Assembly: GCA_910583775.1 (NCBI GenBank)
Contig: CAJTYD010000066.1
Span: 1-19,394 of the forward strand
Reading direction: 5' to 3'
Length of the DNA: 19,394 bases
Source of the DNA: an uncultured Muribaculaceae bacterium
Lineage (GTDB): Bacteria > Bacteroidota > Bacteroidia > Bacteroidales > Muribaculaceae
Made by a program: the position numbers and the translations under genes
Notes under the pieces: generated by a model
Database searches by the model: none
Seen by the model: only the letters and a program-made list of their open reading frames with translations
Told to the model about the DNA's origin: nothing
Shown: positions 1 to 8,274 of the stretch, in pieces
Position numbering within the stretch: position 1 is the stretch's first letter
Layout of the letters: each line of letters begins with the position of its first letter

Positions 1-850
1 AGCCGGAGGACTTCATGGCCTTGAAAGCAGTCTCGATCTCCCAGCGTTTCTTATAAGTCAAGACAGCACCTTCTGGACGGTTGAAACATATGAGAATCTG
101 CAATTCGGGAATCCCGTCGGAGTTCTTGATCCGGCTTCCGGCAAGATAGACATATTCACCCTTGTGAAGGAAAAGCTTATAGTAAAATTTCTCCTGGCCG
201 ACCCTGAGGTCATTGAAAAGCCACCATGCACGTATACGCTCACCGGAGGAAGGCTTGACAATCCAGAAGTTCTGCCGGATACGGATGTAATACCGGATGC
301 GCCGACTGTTCAGCCATCCGATCCATTCCTTTCCTATGAACTCCCTGTCAGCGACCAGACAGTCGATACAGTCCTGTCCGAAAAGGCGGATGAAACGCTC
401 CATGATTTTCTTACGTTCTTCCCAATTGGAGTTGCCTCTTTTGGGGAGAAGACTGAAAATAAGAGGGAAAGCAATCCCCTTGTATGTCACGCCCAGCATC
501 AGTATGTTGATGTTGAAATCCCCGAACTTCCAGTTGGTACGGTCCATGCTCAGAACAAGATCCGTCTTGACAGGAAGCAACGAGAAAATCATACGGGCGA
601 CTATGTCGAGATCAAGAACGTACTTGGCGAAGAATCTTTGAAGACGTCGCAGGCTGGAGTCCCTGTCCACGTCTGTGGGCATCGCGCCAGCCAGTTTATG
701 AAGGCTGACTGTCTGCACCACACACAGCGCGTGGAGGAGCAACGCCATAAGCTTTATGCGAGCCAGATTCACACTTTGTCCAAAATGCTCTTGCATAATC
801 GGAAGGATTTGGTTAACTTTGACCAAGTCCTTGGAATTAGTAGTTTTCAT
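1..850 (-). CDS. IS4-family DDE transposase, C-terminus beyond window edge
   Basis: An uninterrupted reading frame starts at ATG 850 (MKTTNSKDLVKVNQ) and stays open to base 1, giving about 283 residues with the end outside the window. It carries the full catalytic signature of IS4-family transposases: a first Asp in SMDRTNW (D103), a second in VADREF (D168), and the Y-(2)-R-(3)-E-(6)-K block in TYKKRWEIETAFKAMK, with catalytic E273 and K280. The enzyme cuts and joins the ends of its own element. The family is usually about 350-450 residues, so roughly a quarter is missing here only because of the window boundary. No frameshift or internal stop is seen, so the copy may be active. A TAnnTTTG promoter lies just upstream at 904-911. 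Family assignment is secure; the exact IS name is not known to me. Confidence 0.93.
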   Translation of the reverse strand, partial: MKTTNSKDLVKVNQILPIMQEHFGQSVNLARIKLMALLLHALCVVQTVSLHKLAGAMPTDVDRDSSLRRLQRFFAKYVLDLDIVARMIFSLLPVKTDLVLSMDRTNWKFGDFNINILMLGVTYKGIAFPLIFSLLPKRGNSNWEERKKIMERFIRLFGQDCIDCLVADREFIGKEWIGWLNSRRIRYYIRIRQNFWIVKPSSGERIRAWWLFNDLRVGQEKFYYKLFLHKGEYVYLAGSRIKNSDGIPELQILICFNRPEGAVLTYKKRWEIETAFKAMKSSG

Positions 851-903
851 GAGAAAAAGCCGCGAAACTTTTCCTTTAAATTACTAATTTTCAAGGACTT
901 TTA

Positions 904-911
904 CAAATATA
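904..911 (-). promoter_or_regulatory. Candidate transposase promoter (-7 element)
   Basis: Read on the minus strand, this is TATATTTG, an exact match to the Bacteroidota -7 consensus TAnnTTTG. It lies 53 bp before the transposase ATG at 850. No clear TTTG -33 element is seen at the usual spacing, so the strength is uncertain. Confidence 0.45.
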
Positions 912-984
912 ATCGACTGAAATTTAGATGTTTAACAGCATAATTTCAATTTTTGTCATCTACTAAATTAAAAGATACATAAAA

Positions 985-2130
985 ATGAAAAATCCGGCGT
1001 TCATTTTTGTTTTGGCTCTTATGGCTACGTTTCTGCCAGGCGCCAAAAACCGTTATACTACTGAAATAAGTGGCCAACTTAACGGTGTCGAGAGCGATTC
1101 TCTGTTGGTTGGCTCCTACCGTCTCGGGCAGGATGATCCTATTGTCGACACCGTCCCGATGAAGAACGGCAGTTTTTCCTTTAACATAACCGACAGCCTC
1201 CTCCGGGAGGTTCAGATATTTGCGAAACCGGCTACAGGAGACGAACTGAAAAACACAAACTTGAAATTCATGCTGATTCCCGGAAAACATATTGAAATAA
1301 CGGGGTCTCTTGAAAACTACACTCTTAAAGGAGATAGATTTTACGAAGATTACAGTCAGTTTTTCAAGATATGCCGCCCATACATACACAAAATTGATTC
1401 CGTGTCCGTAATATGCGATGAATTGAAAGAAAGAACAGGCTCCGACGGTATAACCGCCGATTCGATCCGGAAAGTATATGCTCCTGTAACAGCCTGGGAA
1501 AATGAAATAATCCGGCTTAAGAAAGACTTTATCCTGAAGAATCCGGATAACGATCTTTCAATGTATCTGCTTTCTGAATTACCGCTTGACACCGCGGCCG
1601 AATACATCGACAGTCTTTCTGAGCGCGTCAAAGGCGGAGTAATGGCGCCGCTAAATCAGTCCCTCAAAGAATTTATCGATAGAAACAAGGCCCGGGAAAA
1701 AGCCCTCGAAGAACTTACCCCCGGAGCGAAAGCCCCTGATTTCACACTTAAAGACATTGACGGGAATAACTTTTGCCTTTCATCTTTAAGAGGCAAATAT
1801 GTGACACTCGATTTCTGGGGGAGCTGGTGCGGATGGTGCATAAAGGGCTTTCCGGAAATGAAAAAGATTTATGAAAAATACAAAGGGCGCGTCGAATTTG
1901 TCGGTATCGACTGCAACGATACCGAACAGGCATGGAAGAAAGCCGTTGAGCGGCATAAGCTGCCTTGGATAAATGTGCGCAACAACGACACCGGGGCAGA
2001 TGTGACCTTGATGTATGGCATCAATGGATATCCTACCAAAATCGTCATCGACCCGGAGGGGAAAATCAGCCGTTTTTTTATCGGCGAGAGTCCAGAGTTT
2101 TACAACTATATTGAATCTCTTATGAAATAG
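985..2130 (+). CDS. TlpA-family thiol-disulfide oxidoreductase with DUF4369-like N-domain
   Basis: A 381-residue exported protein. Residues 1-20 form a Sec-type signal peptide without a lipobox cysteine, so it is probably periplasmic. Residues about 24-125 resemble the beta-rich DUF4369 domain common in Bacteroidota TlpA-like proteins. A helical linker follows to about 240, and a thioredoxin fold (GAKAPDFTLKDIDG onward) fills the C-terminus. The redox motif is WCGWC with C282 and C285, and the cis-proline loop is GYPT with P350. Such proteins reduce or exchange disulfides of envelope proteins, cytochrome c maturation being the classic case; the substrate here is unknown. The gene stands alone between an IS end and convergent mutS. 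Its codon use looks more AT-rich than mutS. No TAnnTTTG promoter is evident in the 134 bp upstream, most of which is IS sequence. Confidence 0.85.
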   Translation: MKNPAFIFVLALMATFLPGAKNRYTTEISGQLNGVESDSLLVGSYRLGQDDPIVDTVPMKNGSFSFNITDSLLREVQIFAKPATGDELKNTNLKFMLIPGKHIEITGSLENYTLKGDRFYEDYSQFFKICRPYIHKIDSVSVICDELKERTGSDGITADSIRKVYAPVTAWENEIIRLKKDFILKNPDNDLSMYLLSELPLDTAAEYIDSLSERVKGGVMAPLNQSLKEFIDRNKAREKALEELTPGAKAPDFTLKDIDGNNFCLSSLRGKYVTLDFWGSWCGWCIKGFPEMKKIYEKYKGRVEFVGIDCNDTEQAWKKAVERHKLPWINVRNNDTGADVTLMYGINGYPTKIVIDPEGKISRFFIGESPEFYNYIESLMK

Positions 2131-2136
2131 AAAAGT

Positions 2137-2187
2137 ACTCAGAAACTGTTTAAATTTTTTTCGAAAACAGTTTCTGAGTTCTTTTTT
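2137..2187. terminator. Intrinsic terminator shared by tlpA-like gene and mutS
   Basis: A perfect 15-bp inverted repeat has arms at 2137-2151 (ACTCAGAAACTGTTT) and 2165-2179, with a 13-nt loop and a T-run at 2182-2187 on the plus strand. It follows the tlpA-like stop by 6 bp. On the minus strand the same stem is followed by ACTTTTCTATTT, a weaker T-tract, so it may act both ways. The plus-strand T-run overlaps the mutS stop codon (2186-2188). Confidence 0.88.
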
Positions 2188-4819
2188 ACGATTTGCCGGT
2201 AAGGAGGCCCTGAAGGTCGTGAAGGGTCTGGAGGGCCTGCAGCGGGGTGAGGTTGTTGATGTCGACGCCGAGCAGGCGGTCGCGGATCTGCGAGAGCAAC
2301 GGGTCGTCGAGCTGGAAAAACGACAGCTGGTAGCCGTCGCGGGCCGTGCCGATCGAGGCCACGTTCCCCTTCCCCTTGAGCTTCTTGTCGCCGGCGGGAT
2401 TATTCTTCGAGCCCTCCTCGAGCTGGGCGAGCACCTGGTTGGCGCGTTTCACGATCGAAGGTGGCAACCCGGCAAGCTTGGCCACATGGATTCCGAAGCT
2501 GTGGGCCGAGCCGCCGCGCTCGAGCTTGCGCATGAAAATCACCTTCCCGTTGATCTCCTTCACCGAGACGTTATAGTTGACGATACGCTTGAAGGTCTTC
2601 TCCATCTCGTTTAGCTCATGATAATGGGTGGCGAAGAGGGTCTTCGGCCGCGCGTATCCGTTCTCATGGATATGCTCCACGATGGCCCAGGCGATCGAGA
2701 TACCGTCGTAGGTCGACGTTCCGCGGCCGAGCTCGTCGAAAAGGATAAGCGAGCGCGGACTCATGTTGTTGAGAATCGCCGCAGCCTCGTTCATCTCCAC
2801 CATAAAGGTGGATTCTCCCGAAGAGATGTTGTCGCTGGCGCCGACACGGGTGAATATCTTGTCGACGACACCGATTCTTGCCGCCTCGGCGGGAACGAAA
2901 GAGCCGGTCTGAGCCATCAGCGTGATCAGTGCGGTCTGGCGCAGCAACGCCGACTTACCGCTCATGTTCGGGCCGGTGATCATCAGTATCTGCTTCGAAT
3001 CCGAGTCGAGCTCCACATTGTTGGAGATATACGGTTCGCCAGGCGGGAGGCGACGCTCGATCACGGGATGCCGCCCCTCGGTTATGGAAAGCGAGATGGA
3101 GTCGTCTACCACAGGACGCACATACTTATACTGCTCGGCCACCTCCGCCATAGAAAGGAAGCAGTCGGTCATCGACGCCGCCGTGGCGTTGGCCTGGATA
3201 GCGCCGATATAAGTGCATGAGCCTTCGAGAAGCTCCGTATACAGGCGCTGCTCTATTTCGGCTATCCGCTGCTCGGCGCCCATGATCTTCTCCTCGTAAT
3301 CCTTGAGTTCGGGGGTGATATAGCGCTCGGCGTTCACAAGCGTCTGCTTGCGTATCCAACCCTCCGGCACCTTGTCCTTATGAGTGTTGCGAACCTCGAT
3401 GTAATAACCGAATACATTATTGAAAGCTATCTTAAGCGAAGGTATCCCCGTGGCCTCCGACTCGCGCTCCTGAATTCTACGCAACGCGCCGCGGCTGTCG
3501 TCATGAAGTCCGCGCAGCTCGTCGAGTTCGGCGTCGACGCCGGGTGCGATCACGTTGCCCTTGTTCAGCGCCACCGGGGCGTCGTCGCGCACAACGCGGG
3601 CGATCGTCTCCGAAAGCTGCGTGGTGTCGGCCATCTTCCCGGCGATCTCCTGAAATACCTCCGAATCCGTCTCCTGCAGGCAGCGGCGCAATGCGTCGGC
3701 GGCACGAAGCGAATCGCGGAGCTGCACGAAATCGCGCGGCCCGATACGCTTGGCGGCGAGCTTGCCCATTAGGCGCTCCAGGTCGCCGACTCCGCGGAGA
3801 GCCTCCGCGGCGCGGGCGCGTGCCGAAGGGTCCTTGAAGAAATATTCCACGGCGTCCTGGCGGCGCGTTATCTCCTTGATGTCGAGAAGCGGAAAGGCTA
3901 TCCACGAATGAAGGCGCCGCGCCCCCATGGGGGTCACGGTCTTGTCCATCACGTCGAGAAGCGATTTTCCCTCCGGCGACAGAGGCTGGAGAAGCTCGAG
4001 ATTTCTGAGCGTGAACTTATCGAGGCGCATGAACTTGTCGCCGTCTATGCGGGCGAGCGAGGTGATATGCGAGATCTCGTTGTGCTGGGTGAGGTCGAGA
4101 TAATGGAGCAGGCTTCCGGCGGCGATCACGGCATCCTCCATGCCGTCGACGCCGAAACCCTTGAGGCCGGCCGTTCCGAAATGTCGGGTGAGCCTCTCTC
4201 TGGCCGCATCCGAGGTATAGACCCAGTCGTCAAGCTCGAAGACGCTGCACTTATGATTGAAATGCTCCTCGCAGAACTGGCGGGTGCCGTGCATGCGCAG
4301 CAGCTCCTTGGGAGCGATTCCCGTCAGCAGCTTGTCGACATAGTCGGCGCTCCCCTGCGCGCAGAGAAACTCCCCGGTGGAGAGGTCGAGAAACGCCACA
4401 CCCACCGACGACTTGTTCACGTGGATTCCCGAGAGGAAATTGTTCTCACGCGCCTTCAGCGAATTGTCGTTGAGGTTCACGCCCGGGGTGACGAGCTCGG
4501 TTATTCCGCGCTTCACCAGCTTCTTTGTGAGCTTAGGGTCTTCGAGCTGCTCGCAGATAGCCACACGCCGCCCGGCCCTTACGAGCTTCGGAAGATACGA
4601 GTCTAGGGCATGGTGGGGGAAGCCCGCAAGCTCCACATACGCTGCCTTTCCGTTGGCTCGCCGCGTAAGCGTGATTCCGAGAATCTCGCTCGCGGCTATG
4701 GCGTCGTCGGAGAATGTCTCGTAAAAGTCGCCGACACGAAACAGCAGTATCGCGTCGGGATGCTTTTTCTTCATCTCCGTATATTGTCCCATCAAAGGGG
4801 TTTCGGCATATTTACCCAT
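2186..4819 (-). CDS. mutS: DNA mismatch repair protein MutS
   Basis: An 877-residue MutS, full length for the family. Domain I carries the mismatch-probing F-x-E motif in VGDFYETF (F32, E34), where the Phe stacks on mispaired bases. The connector, lever and clamp regions follow (residues about 120-560). The C-terminal ABC-type ATPase has Walker A GPNMSGKS (K622), Walker B LILFDELGRGTST (D695, E696), and a downstream ATHYHEL switch region. The C-terminal tail LTPLQALQTLHDLQ matches the helix-turn-helix and tetramerisation end of MutS. It recognises mismatches and small loops in new DNA and recruits MutL. It is last in a minus-strand run, 12 bp after mgtE, so is probably co-transcribed. The gene is GC-rich, which explains the many long open frames on its opposite strand. 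Confidence 0.98.
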   Translation of the reverse strand: MGKYAETPLMGQYTEMKKKHPDAILLFRVGDFYETFSDDAIAASEILGITLTRRANGKAAYVELAGFPHHALDSYLPKLVRAGRRVAICEQLEDPKLTKKLVKRGITELVTPGVNLNDNSLKARENNFLSGIHVNKSSVGVAFLDLSTGEFLCAQGSADYVDKLLTGIAPKELLRMHGTRQFCEEHFNHKCSVFELDDWVYTSDAARERLTRHFGTAGLKGFGVDGMEDAVIAAGSLLHYLDLTQHNEISHITSLARIDGDKFMRLDKFTLRNLELLQPLSPEGKSLLDVMDKTVTPMGARRLHSWIAFPLLDIKEITRRQDAVEYFFKDPSARARAAEALRGVGDLERLMGKLAAKRIGPRDFVQLRDSLRAADALRRCLQETDSEVFQEIAGKMADTTQLSETIARVVRDDAPVALNKGNVIAPGVDAELDELRGLHDDSRGALRRIQERESEATGIPSLKIAFNNVFGYYIEVRNTHKDKVPEGWIRKQTLVNAERYITPELKDYEEKIMGAEQRIAEIEQRLYTELLEGSCTYIGAIQANATAASMTDCFLSMAEVAEQYKYVRPVVDDSISLSITEGRHPVIERRLPPGEPYISNNVELDSDSKQILMITGPNMSGKSALLRQTALITLMAQTGSFVPAEAARIGVVDKIFTRVGASDNISSGESTFMVEMNEAAAILNNMSPRSLILFDELGRGTSTYDGISIAWAIVEHIHENGYARPKTLFATHYHELNEMEKTFKRIVNYNVSVKEINGKVIFMRKLERGGSAHSFGIHVAKLAGLPPSIVKRANQVLAQLEEGSKNNPAGDKKLKGKGNVASIGTARDGYQLSFFQLDDPLLSQIRDRLLGVDINNLTPLQALQTLHDLQGLLTGKS

Positions 4820-4831
4820 TTTTCAATTAAA

Positions 4832-6196
4832 TTATAAGGGGAATACCTTCAGTGTCCATACCGCCATCCCGACGTAGATCATCAGTCCGACCACGTCGTT
4901 GGTGATCTGGATGAAGGGACCGGTGGCGAGAGCCGGGTTTATCTTTAGTTTCTCGAGCGTGAGAGGCACGAGCGCGCCGAACACCGTCGAGAAGACCACA
5001 ATGCAGAAGAGCGAGAGCGCCACCGCCATCGTCAGGGCGTAATTTCCCGGTTCGGTAAGCAGCGTGTAAGCGAACACGGCCACGGAGATGACCACGCCGT
5101 TAAGCAGCGAGATCCGCAGCTCCTTCCAGAGCTGCTGCCAGAATTCCTTGAGGTCAAGGCGTCCGTTGGCAAGGCCCTGGACCACAATCGCCGATGCCTG
5201 CACGCCGACGTTTCCGCCGGTTCCGCCGATCAGCGGGATGAAGTAGGCCAACGCGGTCACGGCGGCAAGCTGAGCCTCGAAGCCGCTTAGAATCAGCGAG
5301 CTCAATATTCCGCCGGCGATACCGATAAGCAGCCATGGCAGACGCGCCTTGCACTGGGCGAAGACCGAGTCGTCGGCATCGACGTCCGACGAGATACCCG
5401 AAGCCAGCTGATAGTCACGCTCGCTGTGCTCGCGCACCTGGTCCATCACGTCGTCGACCGTGATCTGTCCCACCAGGCGCCCGATACTGTCGACGACGGG
5501 CATCGCCACGAGGTCATACTTCTCGAAATCTATGGCAACCTCCTCGATAGGCGTGTCGGCCTTCACCGACACCGGATCGAGCTCCATCACGTGCTTTATC
5601 TTTGACACGGCCGGATGCGTGATCATCTTCTTGAGCGGGAGCACCCCCTTCAGACGGTTGTCGTCGTCTACCACATATACGTAATAGATGTCGTCGAGAT
5701 CCTCGGCCTGATGACGCATCTCCTTGAGGCATTCCGGCATCGAGAGGTTCTCGTTGACCGAGATAAGCTCCGTGCCCATAAGACCTCCGGCCGTGTCCTC
5801 GTCATACTGGAGAAGGTCGACGATATCTCCGGCCTGCTCCATGTCCTCGATATTCTGGATCACCTCCTCGCGGTCCTCCTCGTCGAGTTCCTGGATAAGG
5901 TCGACGGCGTCGTCGGTGTCGAGCAGGTCGATGAAATGACCGATCTGTTCTGGGTCCATCCCCTCGAGGAGTCTCGCACGGTCCTCCTCGTCGAGTTCCA
6001 TCAGCACGTCGGCCTTCTGCTCCTTGTCCTCGATGAGATGGAACATCCATTCCGCCTCCTTCAGATCAAGGCTCTGGAACAGCTCGGCGATATCGGCGGG
6101 ATGGAGTCCGACAAGCTCCTGCCGCGACTGTTCCTCGTCGCCCGCGTCTATCAGATGCTGGATGCGTTCTATATCCTCTTCGCTGAATTCCTTCAT
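4832..6196 (-). CDS. mgtE: Magnesium transporter/channel MgtE
   Basis: A 454-residue inner-membrane Mg2+ channel of usual length. Residues about 1-130 form the acidic superhelical N-domain, with repeated ELDEEDR-type segments. Two CBS domains follow (about 135-255; ELISVNENLSMPECLK and LDPVSVKADTPIEEV). The plug helix and a five-helix membrane domain cover about 280-454. Family motifs are present: PLIGGTGGNVGVQAS, and NPALATGPFIQITNDVVGL, whose Asp corresponds to the pore Mg2+ site. In characterised MgtE the cytosolic domains bind Mg2+ and close the pore, so gating is internal. It lies 19 bp downstream of the kinase gene and 12 bp upstream of mutS, consistent with one operon; no shared function with its neighbours is obvious. 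Confidence 0.96.
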   Translation of the reverse strand: MKEFSEEDIERIQHLIDAGDEEQSRQELVGLHPADIAELFQSLDLKEAEWMFHLIEDKEQKADVLMELDEEDRARLLEGMDPEQIGHFIDLLDTDDAVDLIQELDEEDREEVIQNIEDMEQAGDIVDLLQYDEDTAGGLMGTELISVNENLSMPECLKEMRHQAEDLDDIYYVYVVDDDNRLKGVLPLKKMITHPAVSKIKHVMELDPVSVKADTPIEEVAIDFEKYDLVAMPVVDSIGRLVGQITVDDVMDQVREHSERDYQLASGISSDVDADDSVFAQCKARLPWLLIGIAGGILSSLILSGFEAQLAAVTALAYFIPLIGGTGGNVGVQASAIVVQGLANGRLDLKEFWQQLWKELRISLLNGVVISVAVFAYTLLTEPGNYALTMAVALSLFCIVVFSTVFGALVPLTLEKLKINPALATGPFIQITNDVVGLMIYVGMAVWTLKVFPL

Positions 6197-6215
6197 TGCG
6201 TTTTTATGTCAGTTT

Positions 6216-7898
6216 CTAATATTTGAAAGCCGAGCCGCCCAGGAATTCCCTCAGCAGGGAGGTAGCGGGAATCTGCGACACCGGTATGGGCTGGAAATAG
6301 CTGAGGAACCGCAGCAGGCGGTAAGCCTCGGCATATTGCGGAGCTGTCCGGGGCACGCTTCTGAGCAGCGGCTCTGCATAGTTGCGCATAACCCCTATCT
6401 CGAAAATGAGGGATGAATTGAATGTGGCGTCGGCGTTTTCGGCAAACGGGAAGATCCACTTCTCCTCGCCGCGGCGCACGCTCGGCCATCTTCTGATGGT
6501 CTCCAGAGCCGACGTTCCGCGGTATTTGTGGTCGCGGACGATACGGCGCAGCAGACGGTTGTCGGAAGTCGATATCCAGTTGTGGTCGTCTATGCGCAGC
6601 GTGGTGAGCGCCGAGACGTATATCTTGAAAATGCTCTTCGGCGAGATTCCGAAGGTAAGCTCGGGGTTTAGGCCGTGAATGCCCTCGATTATAAGCACGT
6701 CGTTCTCCTCGAGGCGCAGCGGCCGCTCGGTCTCCACGCGACGGCCGAGCTCGAAACTGTAGGTCGGCAGGTTTATCTCCTCGCCGGCGAGCAACCGGTT
6801 GAAATCCGAAGAGAGCCGCTCGAGATCAAGGGCGTGGAGACTCTCGAAGTCGTAGTCGCCCGATTCGTCGCGCGGTGTTTTCTCTCGGTCCACGAAATAA
6901 TCGTCGAGCGAGATCATCTTGGGAGTGATGAGGTTTGTCATCAGCTGTATGGCCAGACGCTTGCAGGAGGTGGTCTTGCCCGAAGATGAAGGCCCGGCGA
7001 TCATCACGAACTGGGCCTCGCCGCGGTGACGGCGTTCGGCGATCTCGTCGCTGATGCGGCCCAGGATCTTGTCGTGAAGCGCCTCGGCGGTATTGATCAG
7101 ATCGGCGGTGGTGCGCCGCTCCACTGCGCGGTTCAGGTCGCCCACATTCGAGACCCTGATTACCTTGTTGAACTTCAGGTATTCCGTAAAGGCATGATAC
7201 ATCTTCTCCTGGTCGATCGGCCGGGCCGGAAGGGAATGGTCGGCGGCATCGAAGGCCATGAGAAGGAATCCGCTCTTGTAGCTCACGAGGTCGAAGACGC
7301 CGATGTGGCCTGTGGAAGGAGCCAGCGGACCGTAGTAGCTGTCGGCAAGGCCGTCGAGAGTGTAATAAGTGGTATAGAGATGGTCAACGGTCTCGAGGAG
7401 CTCCACCTTGTCGGGGAGGTCCTGGCTGCGGAAAATATCCATCACGTCGTCGGTGAGTTTTTCCTTCCTGAGGAAAGGAATATCGGCGTCATGGATCTCG
7501 GCCATACGTTTTTTTATCTTTTCCACCTCCTCTGCGGAGGGTTCGTATGCCTTTCCGTCGGCCTTGAGGAGACGGCAGTAGTTACCGCGGCAGATCGAGA
7601 GCTCGATGCGCAGCACGAGAGCCGGGAAAACGTCCTTCACCGCCTTATACAGCATCATGCACAGCGAGCGGACATATACATCCCTCCCCTGCCGCGTCGA
7701 AACATCAGTGAATTCCACTACCTTCGGAGAGAATACCGGGAACGACAGCGCCTCCGTCTTGTTGTTTACAAGAGCGCATATCGGCCTGAAAACCAGGCGT
7801 GAGCCCAGAGACGAGGCCAGCTCAAGAAGCGAGGAACCGCCCTCTATGTCGACATACTCCTCGACATTCCTGCAATATATCCTTATAGTCTTTTCCAT
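6216..7898 (-). CDS. TGS-domain nucleoside (uridine-type) kinase
   Basis: A 560-residue three-part protein. Residues about 1-65 resemble a TGS domain (MEKTIRIYCRNVEEYVDIEG). Residues about 68-250 resemble the second additional (editing-like) domain of threonyl-tRNA synthetase. Residues about 290-500 are a phosphoribulokinase/uridine-kinase P-loop domain with Walker A GPSSSGKT (K308) and the ISLDDYFVDR segment typical of uridine kinases. This fusion is known in Bacteroidota and Firmicutes and is usually annotated as nucleoside kinase. By eye, the HxxxH zinc/editing histidines are replaced (about M81 and K85), so the middle domain is probably non-catalytic. Expected reaction: phosphate transfer from a nucleoside triphosphate to uridine or a similar nucleoside; true substrate untested. 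It is the first gene of the kinase-mgtE-mutS run, with a promoter-like element at 7946-7953. Confidence 0.85.
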   Translation of the reverse strand: MEKTIRIYCRNVEEYVDIEGGSSLLELASSLGSRLVFRPICALVNNKTEALSFPVFSPKVVEFTDVSTRQGRDVYVRSLCMMLYKAVKDVFPALVLRIELSICRGNYCRLLKADGKAYEPSAEEVEKIKKRMAEIHDADIPFLRKEKLTDDVMDIFRSQDLPDKVELLETVDHLYTTYYTLDGLADSYYGPLAPSTGHIGVFDLVSYKSGFLLMAFDAADHSLPARPIDQEKMYHAFTEYLKFNKVIRVSNVGDLNRAVERRTTADLINTAEALHDKILGRISDEIAERRHRGEAQFVMIAGPSSSGKTTSCKRLAIQLMTNLITPKMISLDDYFVDREKTPRDESGDYDFESLHALDLERLSSDFNRLLAGEEINLPTYSFELGRRVETERPLRLEENDVLIIEGIHGLNPELTFGISPKSIFKIYVSALTTLRIDDHNWISTSDNRLLRRIVRDHKYRGTSALETIRRWPSVRRGEEKWIFPFAENADATFNSSLIFEIGVMRNYAEPLLRSVPRTAPQYAEAYRLLRFLSYFQPIPVSQIPATSLLREFLGGSAFKY

Positions 7899-7914
7899 AA
7901 CGAGACAGTCTTTT

Positions 7915-7939
7915 ACGCAAAAGAAATGGCCTTTTGCGT
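7915..7939 (-). promoter_or_regulatory. Inverted repeat at predicted 5' end of kinase mRNA
   Basis: Perfect 9-bp arms, ACGCAAAAG (7915-7923) and CTTTTGCGT (7931-7939), are separated by 7 nt. The predicted start site from the -7 element at 7946-7953 falls at about 7940. The transcript would therefore begin almost directly with this hairpin, 16 nt before the ATG. It could protect the mRNA 5' end or be a repressor site overlapping the start of transcription. Confidence 0.5.
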
Positions 7940-7945
7940 TATATG

Positions 7946-7953
7946 CAAAATTA
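7946..7953 (-). promoter_or_regulatory. Candidate promoter of kinase-mgtE-mutS run
   Basis: On the minus strand this reads TAATTTTG, an exact TAnnTTTG match, about 48 bp before the kinase ATG. A TTG is present at 7978-7980, but the 24-nt spacing is longer than usual, so the -33 element is doubtful. Confidence 0.55.
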
Positions 7954-8077
7954 ATAAATAAAATTAAAGAAATAAGGCAACTTTCGATAAAAACGAATCA
8001 ACAAACTGCGGATAAAAGCTTTTTAAAGGCTAAAAAATGTCTTCTAAAGAGAAAAATAACAAAAGTTTAGCAAAAGT

Positions 8078-8109
8078 TTTGGCTGAATAAAAAAGATTTG
8101 CTACCTTTG
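8078..8109 (+). promoter_or_regulatory. Strong promoter for tRNA-Glu/rpsT unit
   Basis: TTTG at 8078-8081 and TACCTTTG at 8102-8109 are spaced by 20 nt, matching the -33 and -7 elements of the Bacteroidota housekeeping sigma factor. Transcription should start near 8115, about 50 nt before the first tRNA. The 7899-8163 interval is thus a divergent control region with no gene of its own; the rest of it is AT-rich and featureless. Confidence 0.85.
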
Positions 8110-8163
8110 CACTCGCGAAATGCGCCAGCGCGTTCAGACACGCCGGAGGCAGCCGCTCTCAGT

Positions 8164-8238
8164 GGCCCATTCGTCTATCGGTTAGGACGAGAGATTTTCA
8201 TTCTCTAAAGAGCAGTTCGACTCTGCTATGGGCTACCA
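8164..8238 (+). tRNA. tRNA-Glu (anticodon UUC), CCA encoded
   Basis: A complete cloverleaf. The acceptor GGCCCAT pairs with ATGGGCT (G1:U72 wobble, six Watson-Crick pairs). The D arm is GTCT-GGAC, and the anticodon stem AGAGA/TCTCT holds loop TTTTCAT with anticodon TTC. A 4-nt variable loop and T arm AGCAG/CTGCT follow. Discriminator A8235 is followed by encoded CCA at 8236-8238. It reads GAA/GAG codons and lies 36 bp before rpsT. Confidence 0.96.
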
Positions 8239-8274
8239 AATTTATAGAATCGACACAAAAAGAAATTTTTAAAA

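Larger units (their letters stand above)
1..940 (-). mobile_element. Insertion sequence (IS4 family), partial; outer end uncertain
   Basis: The transposase gene and its leader define one end of an insertion sequence running off the left of the window. The outer terminal inverted repeat should lie upstream of the transposase, between about 912 and 950. On the minus strand this holds the AT-rich string GCTGTTAAACATCTAAATTT, a candidate end. The other terminus and the target-site duplication cannot be compared because they are outside the window, so the boundary at 940 is approximate. The element sits within about 45 bp of the tlpA-like start codon and is transcribed away from it. Confidence 0.6.

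Noticed and set aside
164..943. A 259-residue open frame on the plus strand over the IS region
   Set aside because: It is antisense to the transposase, whose frame has clear DDE motifs; the plus-strand translation resembles nothing and has no leader.
2219..4724. Several long open frames on the plus strand opposite mutS (for example 3908-4606)
   Set aside because: They mirror the GC-rich codon pattern of mutS, have no promoter or family resemblance, and their translations are low-complexity Arg/Glu/Leu-rich.
5615..7802. Plus-strand open frames opposite mgtE and the nucleoside kinase
   Set aside because: Shadows of well-recognised genes; their composition follows the sense strand.
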